A DNA stretch of 64,000 nucleotides from Marinobacter sp. MDS2 (GCF_030718085.1 NZ_JAVAJF010000001.1:620001-684000), one strand, 5' to 3'. Shown: positions 9,687 to 19,149, counted from the stretch's first letter. The notes: generated by a model from the sequence alone, not told the origin. A program made the numbers and translations.

Positions 9687-9811
9687 TCCCCTATAAATTT
9701 TATGTTTTCTGGCCAACAGATCGCCTGACGTGAGCGCCTGGATACGGTATCCTTTCGCCGTTTGACTGATCAAAAACCAAGCCAGAAAATCCGAACCCAC
9801 AGGTGACCCCG

Positions 9812-10450
9812 ATGCCTATCCACGAAGTGAAGCACCCACTGATCCAACACAAGCTCGGCCTTATGCGCCGCTCAGACATCAGCACCAAAAATTTTCGTGA
9901 ACTGGCTCAAGAAGTTGGCGCGCTACTGACCTACGAAGCGACAAAAGATTTCACCCTTCAGGAAGAAACAATCGAAGGCTGGGCCGGCCCCGTCGCGGTG
10001 GAACAAATACACGGCAAGAAAATCACCATTGTCCCCATCTTACGAGCAGGCCTTGGCATGCTGGATGGCGTACTTAGCCTGATCCCGGTAGCCCGGGTCA
10101 GCGTGGTCGGCCAGATCCGCAACGAAGACACCCTCGAAGCGGAAACCTATCTGGAAAAACTGGTGGGTGAGCTGGACCAGCGCACCGCACTGATCATCGA
10201 CCCGATGCTGGCTACCGGTGGCTCGATGATTTCCACCATCGACCTGCTCAAGCAAGCCGGCAGCACCGAAATCCGGGCACTGGTTTTGGTTGCTGCACCG
10301 GAAGGCGTTGAGAAAGTCCTGGAGAAACACCCGGACGTTTCCATCTACACCGCCTCTGTTGACGACTGCCTGAACGAAAAAGGCTACATCCTGCCGGGCC
10401 TCGGCGATGCGGGAGACAAGATCTTCGGCACCAAGCAGAAGGATGTTTAA
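9812..10450 (+). CDS. upp: Uracil phosphoribosyltransferase
   Basis: Salvages uracil by joining it to PRPP to make UMP. The sequence reads [20 protein letters not shown], a typical Upp N-terminus, followed by the conserved ILRAGLGM segment and the PRPP-binding loop [12 protein letters not shown]. At 212 aa it has the usual length. I chose the ATG at 9812 because AGGTGA at 9801 is well placed; a GTG at 9803 overlaps that site. It lies on the opposite strand from the flagellar genes and pairs with the permease uraA two bases downstream. Confidence 0.96.
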   Translation: MPIHEVKHPLIQHKLGLMRRSDISTKNFRELAQEVGALLTYEATKDFTLQEETIEGWAGPVAVEQIHGKKITIVPILRAGLGMLDGVLSLIPVARVSVVGQIRNEDTLEAETYLEKLVGELDQRTALIIDPMLATGGSMISTIDLLKQAGSTEIRALVLVAAPEGVEKVLEKHPDVSIYTASVDDCLNEKGYILPGLGDAGDKIFGTKQKDV

Positions 10451-10452
10451 GA

Positions 10453-11709
10453 ATGCAGGACATCACGACTGACTCAACCTGGAAACAGGCCATAGCCGGC
10501 TCGCAAATGCTACTGGTCGCCTTTGGCGCCCTGGTACTGATGCCACTGATCACCGGGCTTGACCCCAACGTCGCACTGTTTACCGCGGGCATCGGTACCC
10601 TGATCTTTCACATCGTCACCGGTGGCCAGATCCCCATCTTCCTGGCATCGTCCTTCGCGTTCATTGCTCCAATCATGGCCGCCAAAAGCCAGTTCGGCCT
10701 GCAAGAAACCCTGGGCGGCCTGATGGCAGCGGGCATCCTTTACATCATCCTCTCCGGCGTCATCCGCCTGCGTGGAACCGGGTTCGTCACCCGCCTGCTC
10801 CCGCCCGTCGTGATTGCACCAGTCATCATGACCATCGGTTTGGGCCTGGCACCGGTTGCTGTGCACATGGCCTCGGGCCGCACCGGTGATGGCGGCACCC
10901 AACTCGTGCCCGAAGACACCGCACTCGTGATCGCAATGATCTCATTGCTGGTGACCATCATCATGACCGTCTGGGCCAAAGGCATCTTCCGCCTGATCCC
11001 GATCATGATCGGCATTATCGTGGGCTACATCCTGTCAGCCTTCGCCGGCATCGTAGACACCACCGCCATCCAGCAAGCCGCCTGGTTCGCCGTCCCGAAC
11101 TTCGTCGCCCCGGCCTTCAGCTGGAGCGCTATCCTGTTCATGATCCCGGTTGCCATTGCCCCGGCCATCGAACACATCGGCGACGTACTGGCCATCGGTA
11201 ACGTTACCCGCAAAAACTACCTCGAAAAACCCGGCCTGCACCGCACCCTGCTCGGCGACGGCCTGGCCACCAGCGCCGCCTCCATGCTGGGCGGACCACC
11301 CAACACCACCTACTCTGAAGTCACCGGCGCAGTCATGCTGACCCGCAACTTCAACCCGAAAGTCATGTGGTGGGCCGCCGGCACTGCCATCGTACTGGCC
11401 TTCGTCGGCAAATTCGGCGCTGCCCTGCAAACCATCCCGGTTCCCGTCATGGGCGGCATCCTGTGCCTGCTGTTCGGCTCCATCGCTGTGGTCGGCCTGA
11501 ACACCCTGATCCGCCACCAAGTTGACCTGTCCCAGTCCCGTAACCTCGTTATCGTGGGCGTGACACTGGTCTTCGGTATCGGAAACATGGTGCTGGGAAC
11601 ACTGGAAGGCATTGCCCTGTGCGCAGTGGTCGCGATTGTCTTGAATCTGGTCCTGCCCGGCGAGAAAGAAGCCTGGGGTGCGCGGATACAGGAAGGCAGC
11701 GCAGAGTAA
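10453..11709 (+). CDS. uraA: Uracil:proton symporter UraA
   Basis: Nucleobase-cation symporter (NCS2/UraA family) that imports uracil for Upp. The 418-aa protein is highly hydrophobic, with about 12-14 membrane spans, and carries family motifs such as FLASSFAFIAP near the N-terminal half and the AIEHIGD segment and GDGLATSAASMLGGPPNTTYSE in the second half. The gene begins 2 bp after the upp stop codon, so both form an operon. Its 3' end converges on flhB across an inverted repeat. Confidence 0.95.
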   Translation: MQDITTDSTWKQAIAGSQMLLVAFGALVLMPLITGLDPNVALFTAGIGTLIFHIVTGGQIPIFLASSFAFIAPIMAAKSQFGLQETLGGLMAAGILYIILSGVIRLRGTGFVTRLLPPVVIAPVIMTIGLGLAPVAVHMASGRTGDGGTQLVPEDTALVIAMISLLVTIIMTVWAKGIFRLIPIMIGIIVGYILSAFAGIVDTTAIQQAAWFAVPNFVAPAFSWSAILFMIPVAIAPAIEHIGDVLAIGNVTRKNYLEKPGLHRTLLGDGLATSAASMLGGPPNTTYSEVTGAVMLTRNFNPKVMWWAAGTAIVLAFVGKFGAALQTIPVPVMGGILCLLFGSIAVVGLNTLIRHQVDLSQSRNLVIVGVTLVFGIGNMVLGTLEGIALCAVVAIVLNLVLPGEKEAWGARIQEGSAE

Positions 11710-11732
11710 GCGATCCCTCCCATATCTGATTC

Positions 11733-11840
11733 AATGGGTGTGAGAGGGCTTTCCAAAAATTTCGAAGGCCATGGATGGCCGGAGAGAAGCGCACAGGGAT
11801 GTGCTTGTAGCGGTTTTTGGAAAGCCCTCTTGCACCCATT
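11733..11840. repeat. 108-bp palindromic element between uraA and flhB
   Basis: Two 27-bp arms (11733-11759 and 11814-11840) match as an inverted repeat except for a 2-bp internal mismatch, with a 54-bp centre. The inner arm is AGAGGGCTTTCCAAAAA and its complement. The centre holds a further small hairpin (GCACA/TGTGC). It sits between convergent genes, so it could end transcription from both sides, but its size and layered symmetry look more like a dispersed palindromic repeat or MITE. Copy number in the genome cannot be seen here. Confidence 0.7.
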
Positions 11841-11888
11841 GTGCACCAGCACTTTCAGGCTACCTTTAGCAGCCTCTCCCAAACCAAA

Positions 11889-13025
11889 TCAAAGATCGCG
11901 CCGCATCTCCGGCGGAATAGGAAAGTCCGGCATCCCAGGCTTAGGCCCATGCCCCTTCCGGAACTGCCGCAACTGGAACACATACGCCAACACCTGAGCG
12001 ATCGCCATATACAACCCGTCAGGAATCTCCTCACCAATATCCGAATTATGATAAACCGCCCGAGTCAACGGCGGCGTACGCAACACCTCCACCTTATACT
12101 CCCGAGCCACCTCCATAATCTTGAACGCCACCTCATCGGCACCCTTCGCCACCACCACCGGCGCCCCCATCGCATTTTGATCGTACTTTAGCGCCACCGC
12201 ATAATGCGTCGGGTTCGTAATCACCACATCCGCCGTCGGAACATCCTGCATCATCCGGCGCTGCGCCATCTCCCGCTGCAGCTGACGAATCTTACCCTTA
12301 ACCTCCGGCTTGCCCTCGGAATCCTTGTACTCGTCCTTCACCTCTTGCTTCGTCATCCGAAGCTTCTTCTGATGGTCATAAATCTGAAACGGCACATCAA
12401 TCATCGCAATAATGATCGTGGCGCAAGACAACACCAGAAAACTCCAGCCCAAGGTCCACAGCACATGCTCCATCGCCGGCACCACCGGCTCCTCCGCAAT
12501 GCTCAACAAATCGTCCGTGCGAAGGTTCAGGATCAAGATCGCAATCGCCAGCACCAGGCCCACCTTGGCAATGGCCTTCACCAACTCAATCAGCGAACGC
12601 ATAGAAAACATCCGCCCCAAACCCTTAATCGGATCCATCCGATTAGCTTTCGGTGCAATGGCTTTGGCACTGAACAACAAACCGCCAATACCAATCGAGC
12701 CGGCAATTGCCGCAATCAGCAAAAGAATCAGAATGGGAGACAATGCATAAGCGGCCTCTTTGGCCGAAACAATCAGCTGCACACTCATATGACGGGTATC
12801 AAAAATCGATGCACGCTCAATCACAAACGCGTCGCGCATGATGCCTTCGAACGTAATCGCCAGAGAGGTGCCAAACATCAGCAAGCCACCCGCTCCGGCA
12901 AGCAACACCGCCATGGTCGCCAGCTCTTTCGAGCGGGCCGCCTGACCATCCTCCTTGGCCTTCTCGAGCCTTCGGGGGGTAGGTTCTTCGGTTTTCTCCT
13001 GACTGTTGTCGTTCTCTTCAGCCAT
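11889..13025 (-). CDS. flhB: Flagellar export switch protein FlhB
   Basis: Export-gate protein that switches substrate class from rod/hook to filament proteins when FliK signals hook completion. The 378-aa protein has a charged N-terminus, four membrane segments and a cytoplasmic domain with the autocleavage site NPTH (ITNPTHYAVALKYD). It ends the fliL-to-flhB run, with a 2-bp gap after fliR. Its 3' end faces uraA. Confidence 0.97.
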   Translation of the reverse strand: MAEENDNSQEKTEEPTPRRLEKAKEDGQAARSKELATMAVLLAGAGGLLMFGTSLAITFEGIMRDAFVIERASIFDTRHMSVQLIVSAKEAAYALSPILILLLIAAIAGSIGIGGLLFSAKAIAPKANRMDPIKGLGRMFSMRSLIELVKAIAKVGLVLAIAILILNLRTDDLLSIAEEPVVPAMEHVLWTLGWSFLVLSCATIIIAMIDVPFQIYDHQKKLRMTKQEVKDEYKDSEGKPEVKGKIRQLQREMAQRRMMQDVPTADVVITNPTHYAVALKYDQNAMGAPVVVAKGADEVAFKIMEVAREYKVEVLRTPPLTRAVYHNSDIGEEIPDGLYMAIAQVLAYVFQLRQFRKGHGPKPGMPDFPIPPEMRRDL

Positions 13026-13027
13026 GA

Positions 13028-13810
13028 CTAACGCCCCTGCAATTGACGCATGAAATCGAACGTCTCGCGGGTGTACTGATCAAAGTGTGGCAGAAAATTC
13101 CCGTGCAACACCCAGATGGCGAACAAGCCAAAAATCAGACCAATCGGGAAGCCCAGCGCAAAAATGTTCATCTGCGGGGCGGCCCGCGTCATCACACCAA
13201 ACGAAATATTCACAATCAGCACCGCCGTTACCGCGGGCAGCGCCAACAACATAGCCGACGCGAACATCCAGCTGATCCGATGCGCCAACGCCCACACCCC
13301 GCTTTGGCCTAAACCGTCCAAACCAATCGGCATGGTATGAAAGCTTTCGATGAAAATCTCGAAAGCCACCAGATGGCCGTTCATTAACAAAAACAAAAGG
13401 GTTATGGTAATCGTATAGATCTGTGCCAGTACCGGCACATTCACGCCGTTGGCCGGATCCACCATCGAGGCAAAGCCCAAGCCCATCTGCATGGCAATCA
13501 TCTGTCCGGCAATGACAAATAATTGCCACAAAGCGGTCAACGCAAAACCCAGACCTACGCCGATGAGGATTTGCTGAAGTGTGATCACCACCGCATCGGC
13601 ACTCAGAGCTTCAACCTTGGGCACTTCAGGAATCATCGGAACGATCAGAATGGTCATGAGCAAAGCCAGCCCCAAACGCACTCTCGCCGGCACCAACTGA
13701 GTTCCGAAAACAGGAATAACCATCAGGAAACTGGCAACGCGGAACAGCGGCCAAAGGTGCTGCCCTACCCACTGTCCGAGCAGGTCTGAACTGAACTCCG
13801 CCGGAAACAT
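13028..13810 (-). CDS. fliR: Flagellar export protein FliR
   Basis: Membrane component that, with FliP and FliQ, forms the helical core of the export gate. The 260-aa protein is hydrophobic through most of its length, with the FliR-family segment LGFASMVDPANGVNVPVL in the middle. Spacing is 3 bp from fliQ and 2 bp to flhB, consistent with translational coupling within the fliL operon. Confidence 0.96.
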   Translation of the reverse strand: MFPAEFSSDLLGQWVGQHLWPLFRVASFLMVIPVFGTQLVPARVRLGLALLMTILIVPMIPEVPKVEALSADAVVITLQQILIGVGLGFALTALWQLFVIAGQMIAMQMGLGFASMVDPANGVNVPVLAQIYTITITLLFLLMNGHLVAFEIFIESFHTMPIGLDGLGQSGVWALAHRISWMFASAMLLALPAVTAVLIVNISFGVMTRAAPQMNIFALGFPIGLIFGLFAIWVLHGNFLPHFDQYTRETFDFMRQLQGR

Positions 13811-13813
13811 CCG

Positions 13814-14083
13814 CTAGCCGATCAGGTAAGGAATACTGGAAATGAGCCCGCGGGCATGGTCCAGCAAAGTGGTCAGCATCCAGGGCCCCGCCGCAATAAT
13901 CACGATCAGGGTAACCAGCAACCGGGGCAGAAAGCTCAACGTTTGCTCGTTGATCTGGGTGGCGGCCTGAAAGGTACTGACGACCAAGCCAATCACCAAA
14001 CCGGGGCCAATGATGACGCCGGCGAACAGTACAATCATCCAGAGTGCTTCGCGGACAATATCAATCGCGGTTTCAGGCGTCAT
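13814..14083 (-). CDS. fliQ: Flagellar export protein FliQ
   Basis: Small export-gate protein that assembles with FliP and FliR. With the ATG at 14083 it is 89 aa (MTPETAIDIVREALW), the family's normal length, with two membrane hairpin segments. I chose this start over an upstream in-frame one because a strong AGGAGG lies before it and the extra residues are not typical of FliQ. Confidence 0.96.
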   Translation of the reverse strand: MTPETAIDIVREALWMIVLFAGVIIGPGLVIGLVVSTFQAATQINEQTLSFLPRLLVTLIVIIAAGPWMLTTLLDHARGLISSIPYLIG

Positions 14084-14093
14084 GTCGAGCCTC

Positions 14094-14855
14094 CTATATG
14101 CCGTAACTGGCGGCAAGGGTACCCATAATCAGCGCCCAGCCGTCCACCAGCACGAAGAGCATGATCTTGAAGGGCAACGATATAATGATAGGCGAAAGCA
14201 TCATCATACCCATAGCCATCAAAACACTGGCGACCACCATGTCGAGAATCAAAAACGGTATAAACAGAATAAACCCTATCTGAAAGGCCGTTTTCAGTTC
14301 ACTGGTGACGAACGCTGGCATCAAAACCCAGAACGACACATCTTCCGGGGTTTCGTATTCAACATCCGCCAGCCGCATAAACAGCGCCAAATCCGATTCC
14401 CGGGTTTGTTCCAGCATGAATTTCCGGAACGGCTCACTGGCCAGCTCCACCGCTTCCAAAGAGGTAACCTCTTCCTGAAGGTAGGGCTGCAATCCCGCTC
14501 TATTGGCCTCTTCCAGAACCGGTTTCATGATAAAAATACTGAGAAAGAGCGCCAGCCCCAATAAAATCTGGTTCGAGGGGGTGGCCTGCAGCCCCAACGC
14601 TTGCCTCAAGATCGCAAACACCACGATGATGCGCGTGAACGATGTCATCATCATCAGCATCGCCGGCAAAAAGGTCAGCGCTGTCATCAGCGCCAGTATC
14701 TGCAGAGTTACCGAATACTCTTGAGCACCATCTTCACCGGGCTGCATGGAAAACGCAGGAATACCCGGCAAATCTGCCGAGGCTACAGCCGGCAAAAACA
14801 GGCCAGCAACAAGGACAAACCAAGGCAGGCAAGATCGAATAGCAGCATTCACCAT
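14094..14855 (-). CDS. fliP: Flagellar export protein FliP
   Basis: Core membrane protein of the flagellar export gate. The 253-aa precursor starts with a signal peptide ([18 protein letters not shown]) followed by conserved segments such as [38 protein letters not shown] and the C-terminal [13 protein letters not shown]. It overlaps no neighbour; fliQ begins 10 bp later and fliO ends 4 bp before. Confidence 0.97.
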   Translation of the reverse strand: MVNAAIRSCLPWFVLVAGLFLPAVASADLPGIPAFSMQPGEDGAQEYSVTLQILALMTALTFLPAMLMMMTSFTRIIVVFAILRQALGLQATPSNQILLGLALFLSIFIMKPVLEEANRAGLQPYLQEEVTSLEAVELASEPFRKFMLEQTRESDLALFMRLADVEYETPEDVSFWVLMPAFVTSELKTAFQIGFILFIPFLILDMVVASVLMAMGMMMLSPIIISLPFKIMLFVLVDGWALIMGTLAASYGI

Positions 14856-14859
14856 AGCG

Positions 14860-15306
14860 TTACTCTTTAGGCTCGGGAGCTGTCCAGGATTTCCCGATCA
14901 AGCTCTGAAGCTTACGGGCAAAATCACTGGTGCCGGTGTTACTGGCATCCACTACCGGCTCATCGAACACCTGTAGCGTGCGAATGCTGCCAGGAGTGAT
15001 ACCCAACAGAATCTGTTGGCCACCGACTTCTACCAGAGCAATTCGCTCGCGGGTGCCAATGGCGAGAACGGAGACCACGCGAATCGCATTGTTGTTCATG
15101 CCCGCCATACCGGTCATGCGACGGATCAACCAGGCGCAACCGTATATCACAGCGATAACCGCCACCAACCCGAGCCCCAGGCTAACGATCATGCCAACCG
15201 TGTCTGGCGTATTGCGGGCAGCGTCTTTAGCCGGCTCAGCTACCTGTTCGGCAAGGGCCGGCATACTGAGCAGGCTTGGCGTCAACCAACGTAACCAATA
15301 ACGCAC
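14860..15306 (-). CDS. fliO: Flagellar biosynthesis protein FliO
   Basis: Membrane protein that assists assembly of the FliP ring. The chosen GTG start at 15306, one base after the fliN stop, gives 148 aa with a signal-like N-terminus ([18 protein letters not shown]), one further membrane span ([28 protein letters not shown]) and a cytoplasmic tail with the [14 protein letters not shown] motif of the family. An upstream GTG at 15336 would overlap fliN and add ten residues; the start is uncertain. Confidence 0.88.
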   Translation of the reverse strand: MRYWLRWLTPSLLSMPALAEQVAEPAKDAARNTPDTVGMIVSLGLGLVAVIAVIYGCAWLIRRMTGMAGMNNNAIRVVSVLAIGTRERIALVEVGGQQILLGITPGSIRTLQVFDEPVVDASNTGTSDFARKLQSLIGKSWTAPEPKE

Positions 15307-15307
15307 G

Positions 15308-15814
15308 TTATTTCTGCAACCGTTTGATGCGCTCACCCGGACTGATCACATCGGTCAGCCGGATACCGAACTTTTCATTCACCATAACCACTTCGCCATG
15401 CGCTATCAGCGTGCCGTTCACCAGAACGTCCAACGGCTCACCGGCCAAACGATCCAGTTCAATGACAGAGCCCTGATTCAGCTGTAACAGGTTTCGGATA
15501 GGAATTTGGGTGTTGCCCACTTCCATTGAGATGGTGACAGGGATATCCAGAATAACGTCCATATCGGGCGAGCCTGCGCCGCCAGAGGAACCACTGTCTT
15601 CCGAAAACTCTTCCATCGGGGCGGCGCGCACCTGCTGTTCCGCAGCATCTTCCGCTTTTCCACGCTCGGATTCGGCCATCGCCTCGGCCCAGGCATCCTC
15701 GGTAGACGCCTCGGTGTTCGCATCGCCGGATTCACCCATTGCCGCTTCCCACTCGGCTGCCAGCTTTTCGTCTTCCGTGAGCTCTTTATCGTCTTTTTTG
15801 TCGTCGTCAGCCAT
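15308..15814 (-). CDS. fliN: Flagellar motor switch protein FliN
   Basis: C-ring protein that binds CheY-P and helps dock export substrates. The 168-aa protein has an extended acidic N-terminal half rich in Asp, Glu and Ala, then the SpoA domain (DIPVTISMEVGNTQIPIRNLLQLNQGSVIELDRLAGEPLDVLVNG). The start overlaps the fliM end by 8 bp. The long N-terminal extension is common in gammaproteobacterial FliN and may carry a CheY-binding role. Confidence 0.96.
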   Translation of the reverse strand: MADDDKKDDKELTEDEKLAAEWEAAMGESGDANTEASTEDAWAEAMAESERGKAEDAAEQQVRAAPMEEFSEDSGSSGGAGSPDMDVILDIPVTISMEVGNTQIPIRNLLQLNQGSVIELDRLAGEPLDVLVNGTLIAHGEVVMVNEKFGIRLTDVISPGERIKRLQK

Positions 15815-16805
15815 TGCGTCCCACCTTCAGTTGTTTCTTCACCTTGGGCAATGCCGCCCTTTCATGAATCCTTAGCGCCAGTTTGCCGTCACGGGTGCCC
15901 ATTGTTGCTTTGTACACCGGAACGCCGTTGGCCGTTACCGTGAGATGATCAGCAATCTCGACAGGAATAACATCGCCCGCTTTCAGCTTGGCAATATCCC
16001 GCAGAGAGATCCTGCGCTGACAAACCGTGGTATTGATCGGCACGCTGATGTCTTTGATATCTTCCTGTAAGGCGTTGACCCAGCGTTCATCCACATCATC
16101 AATATCGCTCTGAACCCCGGCATCCAGCACCTCGCGGATCGGCTCAATCATGGCGTAAGGCATCGCGAGATGAAGTTCGCCTCCGCCGCCGTCCAATTCA
16201 ATATGAAAGGTGCTGACAACCACCACTTCACTCGGGCTGACAATATTGGCCATCGCGGGGTTAACTTCTGAACTCAGGTAGTCGAAGTCGATATTCAGAA
16301 CGGCTTGCCAGGCTTCTTTCATATCCTTGAAAACCTGATCCAGTACCATTTGCACGATCCGGTTTTCAGTCGGCGTGAATTCGCGCCCTTCAATTTTTGC
16401 GTGACGCCCCTCACCTCCAAAAAAGTTATCCACCAGCTTGAACACCAGCTTGGCGTCTAACACAAACAAGGAGGTACCACGAAGTGGGCGTACTTTGCAG
16501 AGGTTCAGACTGGTCGGCACGTAGAGCGTATGAACGTACTCACCGAACTTCATGATCTGGACACCGCCCGTCGATACATCCGCATTGCGGCGCAACAAGT
16601 TAAACAGACTGATCCGGGTGTAGCGGGCAAAACGCTCGTTGATCATTTCGAGCGTTGGCATGCGGCCACGGACGATACGATCCTGACTGGCAAGGTCGTA
16701 GTTTTTTACGCCAGTGTCATCGCTTTCATCATAGGTATCAATGTCGCCGTCATCCACACCGTGGAGGAGCGCATCGATTTCTTCCTGTGATAGTAAATCC
16801 TGCAT
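15807..16805 (-). CDS. fliM: Flagellar motor switch protein FliM
   Basis: C-ring protein that binds phospho-CheY and passes the switch signal to FliG. The 332-aa sequence starts with the CheY-binding helix (MQDLLSQEEIDALL), has the middle domain contacting FliG (including the GGEGRH loop) and a C-terminal SpoA domain (LRDIAKLKAGDVIPVEI). It is 24 bp downstream of fliL in the same operon. Confidence 0.97.
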   Translation of the reverse strand: MQDLLSQEEIDALLHGVDDGDIDTYDESDDTGVKNYDLASQDRIVRGRMPTLEMINERFARYTRISLFNLLRRNADVSTGGVQIMKFGEYVHTLYVPTSLNLCKVRPLRGTSLFVLDAKLVFKLVDNFFGGEGRHAKIEGREFTPTENRIVQMVLDQVFKDMKEAWQAVLNIDFDYLSSEVNPAMANIVSPSEVVVVSTFHIELDGGGGELHLAMPYAMIEPIREVLDAGVQSDIDDVDERWVNALQEDIKDISVPINTTVCQRRISLRDIAKLKAGDVIPVEIADHLTVTANGVPVYKATMGTRDGKLALRIHERAALPKVKKQLKVGRNG

Positions 16806-16829
16806 ATCTGGTCCTGCCCTGACAGTGGC

Positions 16830-17330
16830 CTACTGCACTACAAAGTTCCGGAACAATACCCCAGCAATCGCTGGTTCACCCTCTTGTTCCAGCATTTTGT
16901 TGACTGCTTCCAGCATTTTCCGAGACAGCGCACGCCGGCCTTCAGGCGTCTGCAACTCAGCAAATTCAGTGCTACCCAACAGCATGTTCAACTGATTCAG
17001 AATCAACGGCATGTGCTTTTCAGCGCCTTCCAGAGCTGCAGAATCCTTTGCCTCGAACGACAAGTAAATCTGGGCGTAACGCTGACGCCCTTGAGCCTGC
17101 ACGGTGGTTCTTAAAGGCTTTTGAATATCGCTGTAGATGCTGGCCTGAAACTCGGGCGCAGCCGGTTCAGACGCGCTTTCGTCCGTCACGCTGGCCGCAT
17201 CGTCTTTCAGGAACCAGAGCGTGCCGGCAACCGACAGACCAATAGCCAGCAGCGTAATCACCACCACCGTGAGAATAAGCTTCAATTTGCCCTTTTTTTC
17301 GGGCACTGGTGCAGTATTGTTTTCTGCCAT
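16830..17330 (-). CDS. fliL: Flagellar basal body-associated protein FliL
   Basis: Single-span inner-membrane protein that supports stator function and torque under load. The 166-aa protein has a short cytoplasmic end, one membrane segment (LILTVVVITLLAIGLSVAGTLWFL) and a periplasmic FliL domain with RYAQIYLSFEAKD. It is first in the fliL-M-N-O-P-Q-R-flhB operon and has its own sigma-54 promoter upstream. Confidence 0.95.
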   Translation of the reverse strand: MAENNTAPVPEKKGKLKLILTVVVITLLAIGLSVAGTLWFLKDDAASVTDESASEPAAPEFQASIYSDIQKPLRTTVQAQGRQRYAQIYLSFEAKDSAALEGAEKHMPLILNQLNMLLGSTEFAELQTPEGRRALSRKMLEAVNKMLEQEGEPAIAGVLFRNFVVQ

Positions 17331-17355
17331 GATGTCCGCTTTGTCAGATTATCGT

Positions 17356-17376
17356 CACTCTGAGGAGTTCAGAGTG
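17356..17376 (-). other. Hairpin in the fliL leader
   Basis: Perfect 8-bp inverted repeat (CACTCTGA/TCAGAGTG) with a 5-nt loop, between the predicted sigma-54 start site and the fliL start codon. It would form a stem near the 5' end of the fliL mRNA. A protective or regulatory role is possible but unproved. Confidence 0.4.
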
Positions 17377-17392
17377 CGTTTACCAAGATCAA

Positions 17393-17409
17393 TGCAAGGG
17401 GCGGGCCAA
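17393..17409 (-). promoter_or_regulatory. Sigma-54 promoter for the fliL operon
   Basis: Minus-strand sequence TTGGCCCGCCCCTTGCA has GG and GC separated by exactly 10 nt and a consensus TTGCA minus-12 element. It lies about 63 bp before the fliL start codon. The fliL operon is FleQ and RpoN dependent in Pseudomonas, so location and motif agree. Confidence 0.8.
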
Positions 17410-17510
17410 ACATACCACTCCCCCTATTTAAACCAGCAGTTTAGCGCCGCAGAGGGGGATGGGCAAAAACGTTTTGAAGAGATGGGCACTCAGTCTCGGA
17501 CCTCAGGTCT

Positions 17511-18677
17511 TCAGGCAAAGATATCGACCTCACCTTTCCAGGCCAGGTCGAGATGGCCAGATACCACGTCCGGATCCTCTAGCTCAGCCGCCATCAGCCC
17601 ATCCGCCCCGTGACGGGAACCGCTACCCTGCCCGGAGCTTTCGCCCTGCGCATCGGTTTGTCCCCCCGGTTGATCCGAGACATCGAATTCACTCAAAGCA
17701 ACGCCCTGCTCCGCCAGCATGTCACGCAATCGGTTCGAATGAAGCTCCAACTGTTCACGAACCACCGGGTTCGCCGCGTGCACTGTCACCGCCGCCTGAT
17801 CATTCTGAACTCTCACCTTCACCTCCATGGGCCCCATATCGGGCGGAGTGAGATGTATTTCAGCCACTTGCAGGTTTTTAGCGGTAAGCCAGCTTAACTT
17901 GCCCATCACCTTATCACCCCATTCGGCCTGCCCAACCGACACATCGACTGTGGTGGAATATCCCCGCAACGGTAGGTTCGCGTCTCCCGCCAGTTTTCCC
18001 TGCATAGCCTGTTGTGCTGCGCTATCCAGCCCGCCCTGAAACCGGGGCGAAGAGAGCAAACTGGCCGGATCAACCGGTCTTGCGGTTTCGGTAGTCACAT
18101 TAGCCGCCAGCAAATCCGAAAACTGATTGTTTGCAGTCAATCCAACCGTGTTTGCACCTTGGCCATTAAGTCCGCTGGCCAGAAGCGGCTTTCCAGGCAT
18201 ACTGCCGTTCAACAGTGCAATGTTGACGGTGCCCTCCGGGGACGGCCCGGAGCTACTGGCGGGCATCAACGATTGAAGATTGGCGAAGGTAAGCGGTGCG
18301 GGGGAGTCGGTCAGATCCTGAAGCTCACCCGGTAGGAGGGCATTTTGGGTTTCGTCTGTGGTTAGTGCACCAACCTGTTCTTTTTCGGCAACCGGTTTGC
18401 CGGCCGCATCAGACCCCGGCTTGTTGTTGGGGGCTCGCTCTTTAGCAGAAGTTTCTTGAGCGCGTGGATCATCCTGAACGTTATTCGAGGATTCTTTTCG
18501 GTCGGCGCGTTTTTGCTCCAAACGACGTTTCTCAAGGCGCTCTTGCTCGGCCCTCGAAATCTTGTCGAAAGGGCTGGCTTCATTTTCTGAACGGCGGCTG
18601 TTTGAGGCAGCCTTCGGCCCGGCAGTATCTTGCTGTGTTCCGGAGGATGGCAACTGGGATAGTATTGTCTGCTGCAT
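17511..18677 (-). CDS. fliK: Flagellar hook-length control protein FliK
   Basis: Secreted ruler that measures the hook and triggers the FlhB switch. The 388-aa protein is hydrophilic and low in complexity through its first two thirds. Its C-terminal domain is the conserved part (LTAKNLQVAEIHLTPPDMGPMEVKVRV, then FDVSDQPGGQ). Such divergence outside the C-terminus is usual for FliK. It has its own sigma-54 promoter and lies between hptB and fliL. Confidence 0.9.
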   Translation of the reverse strand: MQQTILSQLPSSGTQQDTAGPKAASNSRRSENEASPFDKISRAEQERLEKRRLEQKRADRKESSNNVQDDPRAQETSAKERAPNNKPGSDAAGKPVAEKEQVGALTTDETQNALLPGELQDLTDSPAPLTFANLQSLMPASSSGPSPEGTVNIALLNGSMPGKPLLASGLNGQGANTVGLTANNQFSDLLAANVTTETARPVDPASLLSSPRFQGGLDSAAQQAMQGKLAGDANLPLRGYSTTVDVSVGQAEWGDKVMGKLSWLTAKNLQVAEIHLTPPDMGPMEVKVRVQNDQAAVTVHAANPVVREQLELHSNRLRDMLAEQGVALSEFDVSDQPGGQTDAQGESSGQGSGSRHGADGLMAAELEDPDVVSGHLDLAWKGEVDIFA

Positions 18678-18737
18678 GGCAACCTCTTGCCGCTTTATGT
18701 CTCAGGGACGCCCCTAATGGGCAACACCCTGTGACGA

Positions 18738-18754
18738 AGCAAAAGCGATGCCAA
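18738..18754 (-). promoter_or_regulatory. Sigma-54 promoter for fliK
   Basis: Minus-strand TTGGCATCGCTTTTGCT is close to the RpoN consensus, with exact GG-N10-GC spacing and a TTGCT minus-12 element. It is about 60 bp upstream of the fliK start and lies just outside the hptB coding end. Confidence 0.8.
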
Positions 18755-18771
18755 ACTGATAAGAGCTGGCT

Positions 18772-19116
18772 TTAATGGCTGAAATGCGCCAACTCCCGTG
18801 CGACTTCTTCAAATTCCTGCTCGATCGCGACCAGGATGGGTTCAGCGCCTTCCAGACGCCCTTCTTGGCCCAGCACCTCCAACTCGAAACACAGGTTGCC
18901 AAGTTTCGGAACACCGATGTTGGTACAGCTACCTTTGAGACTGTGGGCCGCTTTTCTGAGATGCTCTGGATCGCCGGCGGCAATCGCTTCTTTCAGACCG
19001 GAAATCCGTGTACGCGAATCAGCCAGGTACGTTTCGATGAGCACGTCAAACTCGCCTTCCATCACATCCTGCAGCTCCGCCAAGGCCTCTTCATCCAAAC
19101 GGGGTATGTCACTCAT
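18772..19116 (-). CDS. hptB: Histidine phosphotransfer protein (HptB-like)
   Basis: Single-domain phosphorelay carrier. The chosen start at 19116 gives 114 aa (MSDIPRLDEEALAEL), with the phospho-His at about residue 58 in LRKAAHSLKGSCTNIG. The arrangement hptB beside a receiver-PP2C-kinase protein and a STAS protein matches HptB-HsbR-HsbA of Pseudomonas aeruginosa, where orphan hybrid kinases feed HptB. An upstream in-frame start adds ten residues but is less likely. The exact symbol rests on this gene context. Confidence 0.85.
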   Translation of the reverse strand: MSDIPRLDEEALAELQDVMEGEFDVLIETYLADSRTRISGLKEAIAAGDPEHLRKAAHSLKGSCTNIGVPKLGNLCFELEVLGQEGRLEGAEPILVAIEQEFEEVARELAHFSH

Positions 19117-19149
19117 TGTGTATCCTCGCGGTTGCGTTCCGATCATTCC

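Noticed and set aside
15306..15336. Upstream GTG start for fliO
   Set aside because: It overlaps fliN and the extra residues precede what looks like a normal signal peptide; the downstream GTG fits better, though it is not certain.
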